A stretch of 26,146 nt of DNA from the NCBI GenBank assembly GCA_964386525.1, contig CAYLSO010000173.1, positions 1-26,146 on the forward strand, in the 5' to 3' direction. A model generated the notes under the pieces. The model was not told the origin of the DNA. It searched no databases and worked only from the letters and a program-made list of their open reading frames with translations. The DNA is from CAYLSO01 sp964386525 (lineage in GTDB: Bacteria; Eisenbacteria; RBG-16-71-46; DASYSL01). The position numbers were made by a program, and so were the translations under genes. Below are positions 15,031-23,049 of this stretch, piece by piece (within the stretch, counting starts at the first letter, position 1; each line of letters starts with the position of its first letter).

Positions 15031-17370
15031 ATGACCTGCCTCCCCAGCCAGCCTCGAATCAGCGGGAGCGCCGCGATCGCGTGCGTTCTCATCCTCATCG
15101 CCACCGCCGGCTCGGCCGCGGCGCAATGCAGCTACATGCCACTGACGAGCGGGGTCTCACAGCCGGTGTCCGCCACGCCGAGCTTCTTCACCATCCTGCC
15201 CCCCTCGCCGAGTTGGTGGACCGTGGTCGCCGTGCGGCCGGCCGAGAACGAGGACTGGGATCTCGCAATCTCCTCGACGACGGCCGCGCCACCCACCTGC
15301 GTGGGCACGAGCCTCAGCACGTCCGAGCGGGGCAGCGGAGAAGCGGACGTGATCGCCGGGGATTTCGCCGGCACCTCGGGCTCGACGCACTACCTCCGGA
15401 CGTGGCGCTATGGCGGAGGTTCTCAGCCGGCGCACATCGAATGGGAGCATCCCGGCCTGGCGACGACGCTGTTCACGAACGGGCCGCCGGTGACCGCCGA
15501 GCCCGGCCCCGAGGACGTGCTGCAGGTGTGGAACGCGTGGCTGGCGAACGGCATGTCCTATACCGTGGAGCTCACCGCCGAGGGCACGGCTTCGCTGCGG
15601 CTCCTGGTCTTCGAGAACGGCACCGGCGGCGCCGTCTGGAGGAACCGCGTGAGCGCGGCCTTCTCCATGGCGCCCGGGACCCAGACCTACACTCCGTCGG
15701 TCTCGGGTGCACATGCCTTCGCCGTGGTCAACGACGATGGCGGCGTATGCCGCTACGGGCTCTCGATTCGGATCTGCTCGCCGCCGTCGGTCCTGACCAG
15801 CGGGGTCGGCTGGCCGACGGACGACTACGCCCACAGCTACTACCGGTTCAGCCAGGCCGAGCAGGCCTGGGCGGCCATCGGGGTGCAGACCACCGCGGCG
15901 CACGCCGACCTCGGTGTTTTCGCCACGGGGAGCGGGTCCGGCACTCCGACCTGCTTCTCCGACCACCGCGCCGAAGTGACATTCGGCGGGCCGCGGACCG
16001 GCTTCCTCATGTGCAACTTCCACGCCGGTGGCGCGCCGCTCGGTACCTACTACGCCTACGTCTATCTCTATCCGAGCAGCCCGCCGGGCACCGTGCTGTG
16101 GGCCGACGGGGCGTTGTCCGTCGCCTATGACGGCCCGCCCTGGAGCGGCTACCTGGAAAACGGTGCTCCCCTGCAGGTGCGCGACGTGTACCTGGCCGCC
16201 GGCACCACCTACACGTTCAGCTTCAGCCACGCGGACGACCGTGATTTCCGGCTCCTGCTCTTCCGGCCCGGGGCCACGGCCTCGCCGTGGATGACCGACG
16301 GCCAGCAGGAGTTCGCGACCACGGGCACGGAGACCTACACGGCGCCGGTGAGCGGGCTGTACGGGCTACTGGTCATCAGCGACCTCGGGCAGAGCGGACC
16401 CTTCAAGGTGGGTGTGTCCACCTGCCCGCCGGCCCTCGCGCTGTCGGACAGCTCGCCGTTCTTCGTGCTGGACAACTTGATGCGCTTCCGCTTCAACCAG
16501 CAGCAGCCCTACTGGGCGGCAATCGCCGTGCGCCCGGTGCAGCTGACCTACAACTGGGACCTCTATGGCTACACCGACCCCAGCGGTGGCGCGCCGCCGC
16601 TCTGTTTCAATCCCCTCTTCGTCAGGTCCGACTGGGCGGCCGGGTTCGTGGACTTCGTGGTCGCCGACTTCAACCACATCGCCCTGGGCGAGCAGTACGC
16701 GATCATCTCCCTGGCGGTCCCGGGGACCTCGCAGGTGTACACGGAGTGGGAGCAAGGCGGCACGCAGATGGTGGTGGGCGACCCACCGGTGACCGTGCAA
16801 AGCTGGTCCAGCGACATCGTGAAGATCTGGGACGTCTACCTCACTCCCGGCAACTACGCGATCTACTTCCAGCGGCTACAAGGCGCGGGCACGCACTTCT
16901 TCCTGTTCCGGAATCCGGGGGGCCATTATTGGGCCGGGCGCGGCGAGCAGATACTCAGCGGCTCCGCGACGACGTCATTCATGACCTCGGTGGCCGACTA
17001 CTACGGTCTCGTGGTGGTCAAGGAGAGCGGCGCGGACGAGAGCTACATCATCGGCGTGCAGCCGCGGGGTGTGGATGCCGACGCGCCCGGCCCGCGCGTC
17101 ACCGCGCTGCGCGGCGTGCGCCCCAACCCGAGCCGCGGCGAGGTGACCGTTGAGTTCGATCTCGCCGCGGGCGCCGCCGTGGAGTTCGAGCTCGTGGACG
17201 TGGCCGGGCGGATCGTGGCGCGCAGCGATCCGCGGGCCTGGGAAGCGGGCCGCTGGAGCACGACCTGGGACCTAAGCGGTAGCGCGCGGCCGGGCGCCGG
17301 CGTGTACTTCCTGCGCATGTGCGCGGGGGGGCGGGTGATAGGGACGCGGCGCCTGGTCGTGCTGATGTGA
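15031..17370 (+). CDS. Secreted protein with three PPC-like repeats and C-terminal FlgD-type tail
   Basis: The protein has 779 residues. The ATG at 15031 is supported by GGAGGT (15020-15025) and a signal peptide that ends near residue 32 (SAAAQ, then CSYMP). Three repeats of about 215 residues cover about 40-695. Each begins around W-x-x-(I/V)-(A/G)-V-(R/Q) (near residues 62, 280 and 495) and contains the block (V/I)-(W/R)-(D/N)-x-(Y/W)-L-x-x-G followed by LL(V/L)F or FFLFRNPG. The second half of each repeat resembles bacterial pre-peptidase C-terminal (PPC) beta-sandwich domains. The tail (about 692-779) has RPNPSRGE, LVDVAGRIV and GVYFLRM. No catalytic domain is present; an adhesive or surface-layer role is plausible but unproven. 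It is the only gene between tRNA remnants C and D. Confidence 0.83.
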   Translation: MTCLPSQPRISGSAAIACVLILIATAGSAAAQCSYMPLTSGVSQPVSATPSFFTILPPSPSWWTVVAVRPAENEDWDLAISSTTAAPPTCVGTSLSTSERGSGEADVIAGDFAGTSGSTHYLRTWRYGGGSQPAHIEWEHPGLATTLFTNGPPVTAEPGPEDVLQVWNAWLANGMSYTVELTAEGTASLRLLVFENGTGGAVWRNRVSAAFSMAPGTQTYTPSVSGAHAFAVVNDDGGVCRYGLSIRICSPPSVLTSGVGWPTDDYAHSYYRFSQAEQAWAAIGVQTTAAHADLGVFATGSGSGTPTCFSDHRAEVTFGGPRTGFLMCNFHAGGAPLGTYYAYVYLYPSSPPGTVLWADGALSVAYDGPPWSGYLENGAPLQVRDVYLAAGTTYTFSFSHADDRDFRLLLFRPGATASPWMTDGQQEFATTGTETYTAPVSGLYGLLVISDLGQSGPFKVGVSTCPPALALSDSSPFFVLDNLMRFRFNQQQPYWAAIAVRPVQLTYNWDLYGYTDPSGGAPPLCFNPLFVRSDWAAGFVDFVVADFNHIALGEQYAIISLAVPGTSQVYTEWEQGGTQMVVGDPPVTVQSWSSDIVKIWDVYLTPGNYAIYFQRLQGAGTHFFLFRNPGGHYWAGRGEQILSGSATTSFMTSVADYYGLVVVKESGADESYIIGVQPRGVDADAPGPRVTALRGVRPNPSRGEVTVEFDLAAGAAVEFELVDVAGRIVARSDPRAWEAGRWSTTWDLSGSARPGAGVYFLRMCAGGRVIGTRRLVVLM

Positions 17371-17421
17371 GGGGCGCGAGCCTGTGGAGGCCGGGCAGAA
17401 GACCTCGACTGCCGTGTGACC

Positions 17422-17441
17422 GGTGGTCGCTGGGTAGCCAA
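17422..17441. repeat. GGTAGCC double-box motif, copy 4
   Basis: GGTGGTC (17422) and GGTAGCC (17433) are 11 bp apart, followed by AA and, seven bases later, the GC hairpin. The minus-strand reading is LATQRPP. This is the most diverged left box of the five. Confidence 0.4.
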
Positions 17442-17447
17442 TGTCAA

Positions 17448-17471
17448 CGGGGCGGCCACTCGGCCGCCCCG
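17448..17471. terminator. GC hairpin next to tRNA-Lys remnant D
   Basis: CGGGGCGGCC (17448-17457) pairs perfectly with GGCCGCCCCG (17462-17471) around ACTC, followed by TCGCGTTTCTTCTATTCTTT. Here the pyrimidine-rich tail makes a plus-strand terminator for the PPC-repeat gene more credible than at the other copies. Confidence 0.7.
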
Positions 17472-17490
17472 TCGCGTTTCTTCTATTCTT

Positions 17491-17535
17491 TGGTGCGCCG
17501 CGGAGGAATCGAACCTCCAACCTACTGATTAAGAG
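17491..17535 (-). pseudogene. tRNA-Lys(CTT) 3'-half remnant D
   Basis: Forty-five bases, from CCA to the anticodon loop, are identical to the intact tRNA-Lys. Identity stops exactly in the anticodon stem. The spacer on its left differs from copies A, C and E. Confidence 0.87.
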
Positions 17536-18225
17536 ACCATTGCGGTTGCCAGCACGAAGCGGTTGTCGCGCAGCGAACTACGAGAGGCGGCAAGAACTTG
17601 GCCCGGGAACGCGCGGGCATCCGAGGGCATCCGCGGGCACTTGAAGGGACGCGAAACGGGGAAGGCTTCCCCGCTCTTGTGCCCGGCCTCGGGCAAGGGC
17701 CCGCGAGTTAGCGCCCCCCACGGGTGCGGACTGTCGACCGCGTGGTCACAGCGCTCGTCACCCTCTGCCCCACTGAAGCCGGGTGCAGCGCGGCACCGAT
17801 CGTGATCCTGGTCGCTCGGCGTTTAGAGGGCGCCGAGCGGGTTTGCCTCCGTGCCGGAGGCGGCCGGACGGTAGTGGAGGTTGGCGATGGTCACGGATCT
17901 TCGATGGCGCGAGCCATCGCCACGGCCGTAGGCCGCCGTCGGGCGCAGGGGAGTCTCGATGATGCGGTAGTGTCGCCGCATGCTTCGGAGCACGATCGGA
18001 CGGTCCCTCGACTGCGGGCCACTCGAGCACGGGGTCGCGCGGGGGCGCTGCAGCCAGCGTGGAGCCGAGTTCCCGGTGGCGATTCGATGCCAGGGGCGGC
18101 CAGGGAGGAGACCCTGATCGAGGAGCACTTGCCGCGGACCCGGGAACCGCCCGGACTGGCTCCACCAGGCCGGGGGCTGTGCCGACCGCAGCCTCCGGCC
18201 TCCGCGTTCCCCGTGCTCTCCGCGA
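17536..18225. other. About 690 bp without a recognisable gene
   Basis: This stretch between tRNA remnant D and the lipoprotein gene does not resemble the 344-bp leader of the two previous units. A plus-strand frame 17724-18248 is open, but it has no ribosome binding site, no recognisable domain and a low-complexity second half, so it is not called. A short direct repeat (GGGCATCCGAGGGCATCCGCGGGCA-like, near 17617-17640) is present. It may be decayed coding DNA. Confidence 0.4.
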
Positions 18226-18735
18226 TTATCCCTCGACGACCTTCCTGAACTTGCCGGGGTCCTTGAACAGGTCTGGGTTGGCGAGGTTTGCCTTGATGGC
18301 CTTGAGCACGTCCGCACCGGTGGCCAACGCGCTGGGGATCAGGTCGGTGTTCAGCGTCTTCAGTTCCAGGACACCCTCCGCCAGCCTGTACGCCACGATG
18401 TGGTACTTGCGGTCGTCATCCTTGGCCGGCTGGTCCTTCGCGCCGAGGAGCTGGATCTGCACGCACTGCAGATTCCCCACCTTGATCGGGTAGCCGCGGA
18501 AGAACATGGCATCCTTCCCGGACGGATAGCGGACCACGTACTCCGTGTCGGAGAACTTGAGCACGAGCATCGTCTCGTCGGCGTCCGCGTCCTTGCCGGG
18601 TTCCGGGATCGCCTGCCACAGCCCGAGCACGGCCGGATCGATGGGGATCTTGTGATTCGTGGTTACGGGCGCCCTGTAGACGCAGCCGCTGAGCAGGACC
18701 AGAAACAGGACGAGAACCAGGGTCAGAGTTCGCAT
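18226..18735 (-). CDS. Lipoprotein of unknown function
   Basis: The protein has 169 residues on the minus strand. The ATG is preceded by AAGGAGG at six-base spacing. The N-terminus is a textbook lipoprotein signal with lipobox L15-S16-G17-C18, so it should be lipidated at Cys18 and anchored in a membrane. The mature part is soluble and mixed alpha/beta (VLGLWQAIPEPGKDADADE, FSDTEYVVRYPSGKD), followed by a lysine-rich C-terminal helix. The opening of the mature part (DPAVLGLWQ) resembles small exported proteins whose core begins 'G-x-W', but no family is assigned. It is the only convincing minus-strand gene in the third tRNA-bounded unit, opposite in direction to all tail-bearing genes. Confidence 0.82.
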   Translation of the reverse strand: MRTLTLVLVLFLVLLSGCVYRAPVTTNHKIPIDPAVLGLWQAIPEPGKDADADETMLVLKFSDTEYVVRYPSGKDAMFFRGYPIKVGNLQCVQIQLLGAKDQPAKDDDRKYHIVAYRLAEGVLELKTLNTDLIPSALATGADVLKAIKANLANPDLFKDPGKFRKVVEG

Positions 18736-18866
18736 GGTCGGCCTCCTTGGCCGTGCAGCAGTCGAAGGGGCATCGTCCCGTGTTCGGCGCTCCGTGTAAC
18801 CGGTTCCCCGGAAGAGCGCGCGGTGGGAGCTTCAGCCCTCCGGTAGTCTGACGACGAGAAGGACCG

Positions 18867-18929
18867 GTGCGCAAGAGCCGATTCACGGTGGAGCGGGAGA
18901 TTCAGATCCTGCGCGAGGGTCAGGCCGGC
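18867..18929 (+). mobile_element. Decayed IS3-family orfA start
   Basis: The GTG at 18867, with AGAAGGA just upstream, encodes MRKSRFTVEREIQILREGQA, close to the start of many IS3-family OrfA proteins (MRKSRFTEEQI-x-x-IL-x-E). After about 21 codons the similarity ends. No helix-turn-helix, OrfB or terminal inverted repeats were found, so this is a small fossil of an insertion sequence. Confidence 0.6.
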
Positions 18930-19049
18930 CCGGCGCGGCGCAGATCCCCGCGTTCCTGGCCAGGCCCAGGGTGGGCGGCGGCTTCTCGGGCACCCGGCGC
19001 GACGCCCCGTGGCAGCGCGCGCGGCTCGCGCGGTCGTCGCAGGCGCTCG

Positions 19050-19259
19050 GACGCCGAGCACGTCCCGCTGGAAAGCGGCGCGCGCTTCTGCTACTCCCAT
19101 GAGGTCGGAAACGAGGGCCTGCCGGTGTGGAGCCACCACGTAGGCGACCCCATCCTGCTCGGCGACCGCACGCGCTGCGTGGACGACGCGCTGTTCATGG
19201 TGCATGCGCTCACGGACGACTCGCTCGCTCGCGTGGCGCCGGCCATCGTGTGCTGCAGG
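19050..19259 (+). pseudogene. Possible gene fragment of unknown family
   Basis: The frame here has very high G/C at third positions and reads like protein (ARFCYSHEVGNEGLPVW, HHVGDPILLGD, CVDDALFMVHALTDDS). It has no start or stop of its own and is flanked by noncoding-looking sequence. The arrangement of a Cys, a HHV motif and a (V/I)-D-D/P-x-L-F motif is reminiscent of protein-glutaminase-like proteins, but this is only a weak resemblance. Confidence 0.3.
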
Positions 19260-19338
19260 TCGCCCTCGGCGCTGGCGCACAGGAGATGGCGGGCGCGCGC
19301 CATGCCGGTGCCCTCGTCATGGTCACTCGGAGGTTCGC

Positions 19339-20868
19339 ATGCGTGCTCGGGTCGCGGTCCGGCTGCTCGTCTCGATTCTGCTGACATCGGCGTCCGGCTC
19401 CATCGCCGGGGCGGCGGCGGTGCGCATCGAGAGCGGTTGGATCGAGGGCGTCGCGAGTGGAGTGCCCGGCGTGCAGGTGTTCGCGGGCGTGCCCTACGCG
19501 CGGCCACCGCTCGGGGCGCTCCGCTGGTGCCCGCCTCAGCCGCCGGCGGCGTGGAGCGGCGTGCGCAGCGCCGACCGCGTCGGTCCCTGCTGTCAGCAGC
19601 TGCACTGGTCCGCGCCGCCGTGGACGGCGGAATTCGTCACGCAGGAGCCGACGAGCGAGGATTGCCTCACGCTCAACCTCTGGACCGCCGACCGCGGACC
19701 GCGAAAGGGTGGCAAGCGGCCCGTGCTCGTGTGGCTGCACGGCGGCGCCCTCACCGGCGGCTCCGGCGCGGTGGCCGTGTACGATGGCGCCGAGCTCGCG
19801 CGGCGCGGCTTGGTGGTGGTGACGATCAACTACCGGCTGAGCGCGCTGGGCTTCCTCGCGCATCCGGTGCTGAGCGCGGAGTCGCGCGCGCGCGTGTCGG
19901 GGAACTACGGCCTGCTCGACTGCATCGCCGCGCTGCGGTGGGTCCGGCGTAACGTCGCGGCGTTCGGCGGCGATCCGGATCGCGTGACGCTGGCGGGCCA
20001 GTCCTCGGGTGCGATGCTGGCCGGCGCCCTGCTCCACTCGCCGCTGGCTCGCGGACTCTTCCACCGCGTCATCCTGATGAGCGGCGGCACGGTCGACGGC
20101 TTCCAGCCGCTCGCGGCGGCCGAGGCGGCCGGCGCCGCGTGGGCGAGGTCCCAGCGGGACAGCTCGCTCGCGGCACTGCGCGCGCTGCCGGCCTCGGCGA
20201 CCCTGCCGGGCGGCCGGTTCGGCCCTGTGGCCGACGGCTGGTGTCTGCCCGCGGAGCCCCCGCTCGGGCCCGGGAGCGACGTGCCGATCCTCTTCGGCAT
20301 GACGTCGGACGAGGACAGCAGCGAGCCCGGCTACGGCAAGGCCACGGCCGCGGAGTTCGTCGCGTTCGTGCGCTCTGGCCTGGACACGCTGGCGGACGAG
20401 GCGCTGCGGCTCTATCCGGTCGCCGACGACCGGGAGGCCGCTCTCGCGCAGAAGCGGAGCATGCGGGATCGCGGGCTCTTCGGGCTCCTGGTCTGGGCGC
20501 GGGCGCGGGCGGCATCGTGTCATGGGCCGATGTTCGCGTACTGCTTCACACGCGCCACGCCGTGGCCCGAGCATCCGGAGTTCGGCGCGTTCCACACCTC
20601 CGACGTGCCCTACGCGTTCGCGAACCTGCGGAAGCTGCCCCGGCCATGGGAGGACTCCGACCGTCGGCTCTCCGAGACGCTCGCGGCGTACTGGGTCCAG
20701 TTCGCCCGGACGGGCGACCCGAACGGCCCGGGGCTCCCGCCTTGGCCGGCGTTTGATGCGCAGCAGCCGCGGATGATGGAGCTGGGCTCGACCGTGGTAT
20801 CGCGGGCGATGCTCGAGCCGCGCTACGTGGAGTTCTTCGAGAGGTGCATGGCCGCAGCCGCTCGCTGA
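19339..20868 (+). CDS. Secreted type-B carboxylesterase
   Basis: The protein has 509 residues. The ATG at 19339 was chosen because GGAGG (19329-19333) precedes it by five bases and a signal peptide (1-27) begins there. The type-B carboxylesterase/lipase signature is complete: SEDCL 106-110, oxyanion-hole HGG 134-136, NYG 189-191, the nucleophile elbow G220-Q221-S222-S223-G224 (catalytic Ser222), a probable acid Glu325 in SDEDS, and catalytic His419 in FHTSDVPYAF. The enzyme should hydrolyse carboxylic esters outside the cytoplasm; the substrate is unknown. Unlike its neighbours in the array it has no FlgD-type tail in frame. The codons for such a tail lie just behind it in another frame (20856-20894). 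Confidence 0.92.
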   Translation: MRARVAVRLLVSILLTSASGSIAGAAAVRIESGWIEGVASGVPGVQVFAGVPYARPPLGALRWCPPQPPAAWSGVRSADRVGPCCQQLHWSAPPWTAEFVTQEPTSEDCLTLNLWTADRGPRKGGKRPVLVWLHGGALTGGSGAVAVYDGAELARRGLVVVTINYRLSALGFLAHPVLSAESRARVSGNYGLLDCIAALRWVRRNVAAFGGDPDRVTLAGQSSGAMLAGALLHSPLARGLFHRVILMSGGTVDGFQPLAAAEAAGAAWARSQRDSSLAALRALPASATLPGGRFGPVADGWCLPAEPPLGPGSDVPILFGMTSDEDSSEPGYGKATAAEFVAFVRSGLDTLADEALRLYPVADDREAALAQKRSMRDRGLFGLLVWARARAASCHGPMFAYCFTRATPWPEHPEFGAFHTSDVPYAFANLRKLPRPWEDSDRRLSETLAAYWVQFARTGDPNGPGLPPWPAFDAQQPRMMELGSTVVSRAMLEPRYVEFFERCMAAAAR

Positions 20869-20894
20869 CGGCCCGTGCGGTGGTCATACGGTGA
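20856..20894 (+). pseudogene. Scar of a lost FlgD-tail gene
   Basis: In the frame shifted from the esterase end, bases 20856-20894 read SRSLTARAVVIR followed by a stop. The last 11 residues equal the C-terminus of the FG-GAP protein (ending at 14365). By hand count every base difference between the two stretches falls at a codon third position, the mark of past selection as protein. This fragment shows that the unit once ended with a tail-bearing gene, most of which was replaced or deleted. Confidence 0.75.
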
Positions 20895-20921
20895 AGGAGT
20901 GACGGGCCAGTTGGGGCAAAT

Positions 20922-20941
20922 GGTAGCTGGCTGGTAGCCAA
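20922..20941. repeat. GGTAGCC double-box motif, copy 5
   Basis: GGTAGCT (20922) and GGTAGCC (20933) are 11 bp apart, followed by AA and five bases before the GC hairpin of the intact tRNA-Lys. The minus-strand reading is LATSQLP. Confidence 0.5.
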
Positions 20942-20946
20942 GCCAA

Positions 20947-20970
20947 CGGGGCGGCCACTCGGCCGCCCCG
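20947..20970. terminator. GC hairpin downstream of the intact tRNA-Lys
   Basis: CGGGGCGGCC (20947-20956) pairs perfectly with GGCCGCCCCG (20961-20970) around ACTC. It lies 18 bp after the tRNA CCA end on the minus strand and could end tRNA transcripts as well as those from the esterase side. Confidence 0.6.
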
Positions 20971-20988
20971 CTGACTATCTGCTATGCT

Positions 20989-21064
<76 letters not shown>

Positions 21065-21115
21065 AGAAGTCCGGGTCGCAGGAGAGACCGGCGGGCCTTC
21101 GAGCGAGGCACCGGT

Positions 21116-21145
21116 AATCTAGTGTCCTGAGCCCGTCCGGGTCAA
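21116..21145 (-). promoter_or_regulatory. Probable sigma70-type promoter of tRNA-Lys
   Basis: On the minus strand TTGACC (21140-21145) and TAGATT (21116-21121) are separated by 18 bp. Transcription would start about 45 bases before the tRNA 5' end. No other gene reads leftward from here. Confidence 0.6.
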
Positions 21146-21180
21146 GTCTCATTCGGGGCGCCGGCGGGCCAGCAGGGAGG

Positions 21181-21603
21181 ATGGCCGTACCAGGCCCATT
21201 AATGGACAAGTTCCTGCGCTTCTGGCTGCCCGTCCTGCTCTACGTGACCCTCATCTTCGTGGTGTCGTCGCTGCAAGGCCTCCAGCCGCCGCTGCTGTTC
21301 GGATCCTTCTCGGACAAGATCCCGCACGCCCTCGAGTACGGCATCCTGGGCTTCCTCCTGGTGCGGGCGATCCGCGGCACGGAGCTGCTCCAGCGCAGCG
21401 TTCCCGCTGGCCTCGTGGCCCTCATCATCGGGTTGTCGGTGGCCCTGGCCGACGAGCTGTTCCAGGCCTACGTGCCGGGGCGGCAGTCGGACCCCTTCGA
21501 CTACATGGCCGATTCCGCCGGGCTGGCCCTGGCGATCGTGTTCTTCCTGGTGCTGCGCGGGGCGACCCGAAGTCGCCGCGCGCGGCAAGCCAGAAGGGCG
21601 TAG
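21181..21603 (+). CDS. VanZ-family membrane protein
   Basis: This is a 140-residue integral membrane protein with four predicted helices (about 12-32, 48-65, 75-93 and 108-126). It carries the VanZ-family pattern: a first helix ending SSLQG, SDKIPHALEYGILGFLL, and the conserved ADELFQAYVPGR-x-SDPFDYMADSAG segment before the last helix. The founding VanZ gives low-level teicoplanin resistance; most relatives have unknown function in the cell envelope. The GGGAGG touches the ATG at 21181, which is too close for normal initiation. The in-frame ATG at 21202 starts exactly where most family members begin (MDKFLRFWLPVLLY), so the true protein may be 133 residues. Confidence 0.87.
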   Translation: MAVPGPLMDKFLRFWLPVLLYVTLIFVVSSLQGLQPPLLFGSFSDKIPHALEYGILGFLLVRAIRGTELLQRSVPAGLVALIIGLSVALADELFQAYVPGRQSDPFDYMADSAGLALAIVFFLVLRGATRSRRARQARRA

Positions 21604-21739
21604 GGCTGGCGCGGCGGACGAGCCGCACGAGCGCGGCCGCCCCCAGTCCTTCCGGCCCCGCCCGACCGCGTGGTAGTCTGCCCGCTTTCAGGCACCCGGA
21701 ATCCCCCGCGGCCTGCCTTTCCTTTAGTACCGGAACGCG

Positions 21740-23018
21740 ATGAGCAAGAGACTCCAGGCGATGCGCGGCACCCGGGACATCCTGCCCGGCGAAGTCGAGG
21801 CGTGGCAGGCGCTGGAAGACGCTGCCCGGCGCTTCTCGGCGCGCTACGGCTACCGGGAGATCCGCACCCCCTACTTCGAGGCCACCGAGCTCTTCGCGCG
21901 CGGGGTGGGCGAGTCCACCGACATCGTCCGCAAGGAGATGTACACCTTCCCCGACCGCAAGGGCCGCAGCCTGACGCTGCGCCCCGAGGGCACGGCGGGC
22001 GTGGCGCGGGCGCTGATCGAGGCCGGGCTCACGCAGCCGGGCATGCTGCACCGCGTCTACTACCTGGGCCCCATGTTCCGCTACGACCGCCCGCAGGCCG
22101 GCCGCTACCGCCAGTTCCACCAGTGGGGCGCCGAGGTCGTGGGCAGCGCCAGCCCGTGGGCCGACGTCGAGACCATCCTCCTGCTCGTGGACCTGCTCGG
22201 GACCATGGGTCTGGCGGGCCTGACGGTGAAGCTCAACTCCGTGGGGGACGCCACCTGCCGGCCGGCCTTCCAGCAGCGCATCCGTGAGATCCTCGGGCCG
22301 CGGCGCGCCGAGCTGTGCCCCGACTGCCAGGAGCGGCTCGACAAGAACCCGCTGCGCGTATTCGACTGCAAGGTGCCGTCGTGCCAGGAGATCGTCCACC
22401 ATCTGCCTCCCATGCTCGACTCGTTGTGTGACGCCTGCCGCGCCCACCTCGAGCAGGTGAAGCGGGGGCTCGAGGCGGCCGGCGCGCGCTACGAGATCGA
22501 CCCCGGCCTGGTGCGCGGGCTCGACTATTACGCGCGCACGGCCTACGAGGTGCACCACGGCCGGCTGGGGGCGCAATCGGCGCTCGGCGGCGGCGGGCGC
22601 TACGACGGGCTCATCCACTTGCTGGGCGGCGCCGACGTGCCGGCGGTGGGCTTCTCGATGGGGGTGGAGCGCACGCTGCTGGCGCTCGAAGAGGAGGGCA
22701 AGACGCCCCAGCCGGAGAGCGCCGGGGTGTTCCTGGCGCGCGGCGCGGGCCTCGGCGACGAGGCGCTGTCTGGCGCGAGAGCTGCGCCGGCGCTTCCAGG
22801 TGTACCTCGATCTCGAGGAGCGCGGGCTCGGCGCGCAGCTCAAGCAGGCCGACCGCCTGGGGGCGCGGCTCGCGGTCATCCTCGGCGAGGACGAAGTGAA
22901 GGCGGGCGAGTTGACGCTCAAGGACCTGGCCACCGGCGAGCAGCGGCGGGTGCCGCGCGCCGGCATCGAGGAAGCGCTGGCGGCCGCGCTCGCGGCGGCC
23001 GGCGGCCCGGGCCGCTGA
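21740..23018 (+). CDS. hisS: Histidyl-tRNA synthetase, with one-base frameshift near codon 343
   Basis: This class II synthetase charges tRNA-His. Recognisable parts are MRGTRDILPGE near the N-terminus, motif 2 (LRPEGTAGVARA 80-91, then MFRYDRPQAGRYRQFHQ 112-128), a six-cysteine insertion (C193, C196, C210, C215, C230, C233), the histidine A motif GLDYYARTAYEV 260-271, GGGGRYDGL and motif 3 (VGFSMGVER). After Leu343 (22766-22768) the frame must move by one base: the anticodon-binding domain continues as LARELRRRFQVYLDL from 22770 and ends at 23018, giving about 425 residues, the usual length. A one-base insertion (T22769) or a two-base loss explains it. Without the shift the frame runs to 23053 with a nonsense C-terminus and overlaps aspS. 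An error in the sequence is the most likely cause, because the gene is normally essential. Confidence 0.9.
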
Positions 23019-23049
23019 GGCGGCCGCGGACACGGGGGATCGAATCCGC

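Noticed and set aside
17724..18248. 174-codon plus-strand frame
   Set aside because: It has no ribosome binding site, no recognisable domain, and its end overlaps the lipoprotein gene on the other strand.
18867..19952. 361-codon plus-strand frame as one gene
   Set aside because: It joins an IS3 orfA start, a noncoding-looking stretch and the wrong frame of the carboxylesterase; it is a composite of unrelated pieces.
21425..22966. 513-codon minus-strand frame
   Set aside because: It is antisense to vanZ and hisS, both firmly identified on the plus strand; composition is a codon shadow.
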